A stretch of 33,219 bases of DNA from an uncultured Muribaculaceae bacterium (GTDB lineage: Bacteria > Bacteroidota > Bacteroidia > Bacteroidales > Muribaculaceae): the NCBI GenBank assembly GCA_910584545.1, contig CAJUBC010000022.1, positions 1-33,219 on the forward strand, given 5' to 3'. Position 1 is the first letter of the stretch. Each line of letters opens with the position of its first letter. This document shows, one piece after another, positions 33,004 through 33,219 of the stretch. Under the pieces are notes generated by a model. It worked only from the letters and a program-made list of their open reading frames with translations, did no database searches and was not told the origin of the DNA. Made by a program: the position numbers and the translations under genes.

Positions 33004-33076
33004 ATCTCCATGTCTTCTGTAAACCACCTGCACCCGCTAATAAATCATATAGCTGAGATACAAGCATAATATCTCA

Positions 33077-33084
33077 CAAATTTA
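33077..33084 (-). promoter_or_regulatory. Possible -7 box of the ung transcript
   Basis: On the minus strand TAAATTTG fits TAnnTTTG exactly and lies about 75 bases upstream of the ung start. No good TTTG is seen 20 bases further upstream. The region is AT-rich, so the call is moderate. Confidence 0.45.
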
Positions 33085-33148
33085 GCAAATATTTCAAGAG
33101 AAGAGAAAAAATCTGCGATAAAAAGATGGTCAAGTGAGAAAAAAATAT

Positions 33149-33156
33149 TAACTTTG
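33149..33156 (+). promoter_or_regulatory. -7 box of the tRNA-Arg gene
   Basis: TAACTTTG fits the -7 pattern and ends seven bases before the tRNA 5' end, so the transcript would start almost at the mature tRNA. No TTTG -33 box is visible. Confidence 0.5.
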
Positions 33157-33163
33157 CGCCATA

Positions 33164-33219
33164 GGTCTCCATAGTTCAATGGATAGAATATCGGATTCCG
33201 GTTCCGACGATTAGGGTTC
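33164..33219 (+). tRNA. tRNA-Arg(CCG), 5' part cut by the window end
   Basis: The acceptor strand GGTCTCC is followed by a D arm (AGTTCAATGGAT). The anticodon stem TCGGA/TCCGA (33191-33195 and 33203-33207) encloses the loop TTCCGGT with anticodon CCG at 33198-33200. The T-arm begins as AGGGTTC at the edge. The CCG anticodon reads the arginine codon CGG. The 3' acceptor strand lies outside the window. Confidence 0.9.

Noticed and set aside
1..33219. Insertion sequence, prophage, toxin-antitoxin or CRISPR array
   Set aside because: I looked for transposase, integrase, phage and Cas motifs and for regularly spaced repeats and saw none. The window reads as stable chromosomal genes.

Overview
The window looks like a chromosomal segment from a Bacteroidota member, most likely order Bacteroidales and perhaps family Muribaculaceae. 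The family-level guess is from overall feel (GC-rich coding DNA, gene set) and is not proven. Support for Bacteroidales: several promoters fit the TTTG / TAnnTTTG (-33/-7) pattern, most genes lack a clear Shine-Dalgarno site, and there are lineage-typical proteins (a DUF5112/5113-like sensor, DUF5103/T9SS-plug-like and DUF3109 proteins, a long PurF-like protein, and a Wzc-type kinase with a PHP phosphatase). I see no mobile element, CRISPR array or rRNA. One partial tRNA-Arg lies at the right edge.

Layout. (1) 180-6391, plus strand: a membrane sensor with a degenerate histidine-kinase end overlaps a UvrD/PcrA helicase by 4 bp, followed by a secreted type I pullulanase. (2) 6377-19224, minus strand: panB, then purF-like, carA, carB, pyrC, pyrK, pyrD, pyrF, pyrE, pyrB. 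This run holds every enzyme of de novo UMP synthesis, tightly packed, with a promoter-like sequence directly before purF. PyrB carries a PyrI-type four-cysteine zinc domain at its C-terminus, and there is no separate pyrI in the window. (3) 19225-19656: a divergent control region with one good promoter in each direction. (4) 19657-28752, plus strand: an exopolysaccharide/capsule locus with a WecA-type initiating transferase, Wza-like lipoprotein, Wzc-like tyrosine kinase/co-polymerase, YwqE-like phosphatase, UDP-glucose dehydrogenase and two glycosyltransferases. No Wzx flippase or Wzy polymerase is present. (5) 28738-33003, minus strand: ung, a DUF5103 protein, a DUF3109 protein and a cardiolipin synthase. 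(6) 33164 to the end: 5' part of tRNA-Arg(CCG).

How the genes work together. CarAB makes carbamoyl phosphate, PyrB and PyrC make dihydroorotate, PyrKD oxidises it with NAD+, and PyrE and PyrF finish UMP. The PurF-like protein uses glutamine and PRPP, both of which the UMP pathway also uses. In the polysaccharide locus the WecA-type enzyme would start the lipid-linked repeat, Ugd would supply UDP-glucuronate, the two transferases would extend it, and the Wza/Wzc/YwqE trio would control export and length.

The most interesting points are the PyrB-zinc-domain fusion, a palindrome over the UMP-operon promoter, a 17-bp tandem duplication that copies the cls start codon out of frame, a dispersed intergenic repeat, and GC-rich hairpins on both sides of the tyrosine-kinase gene.
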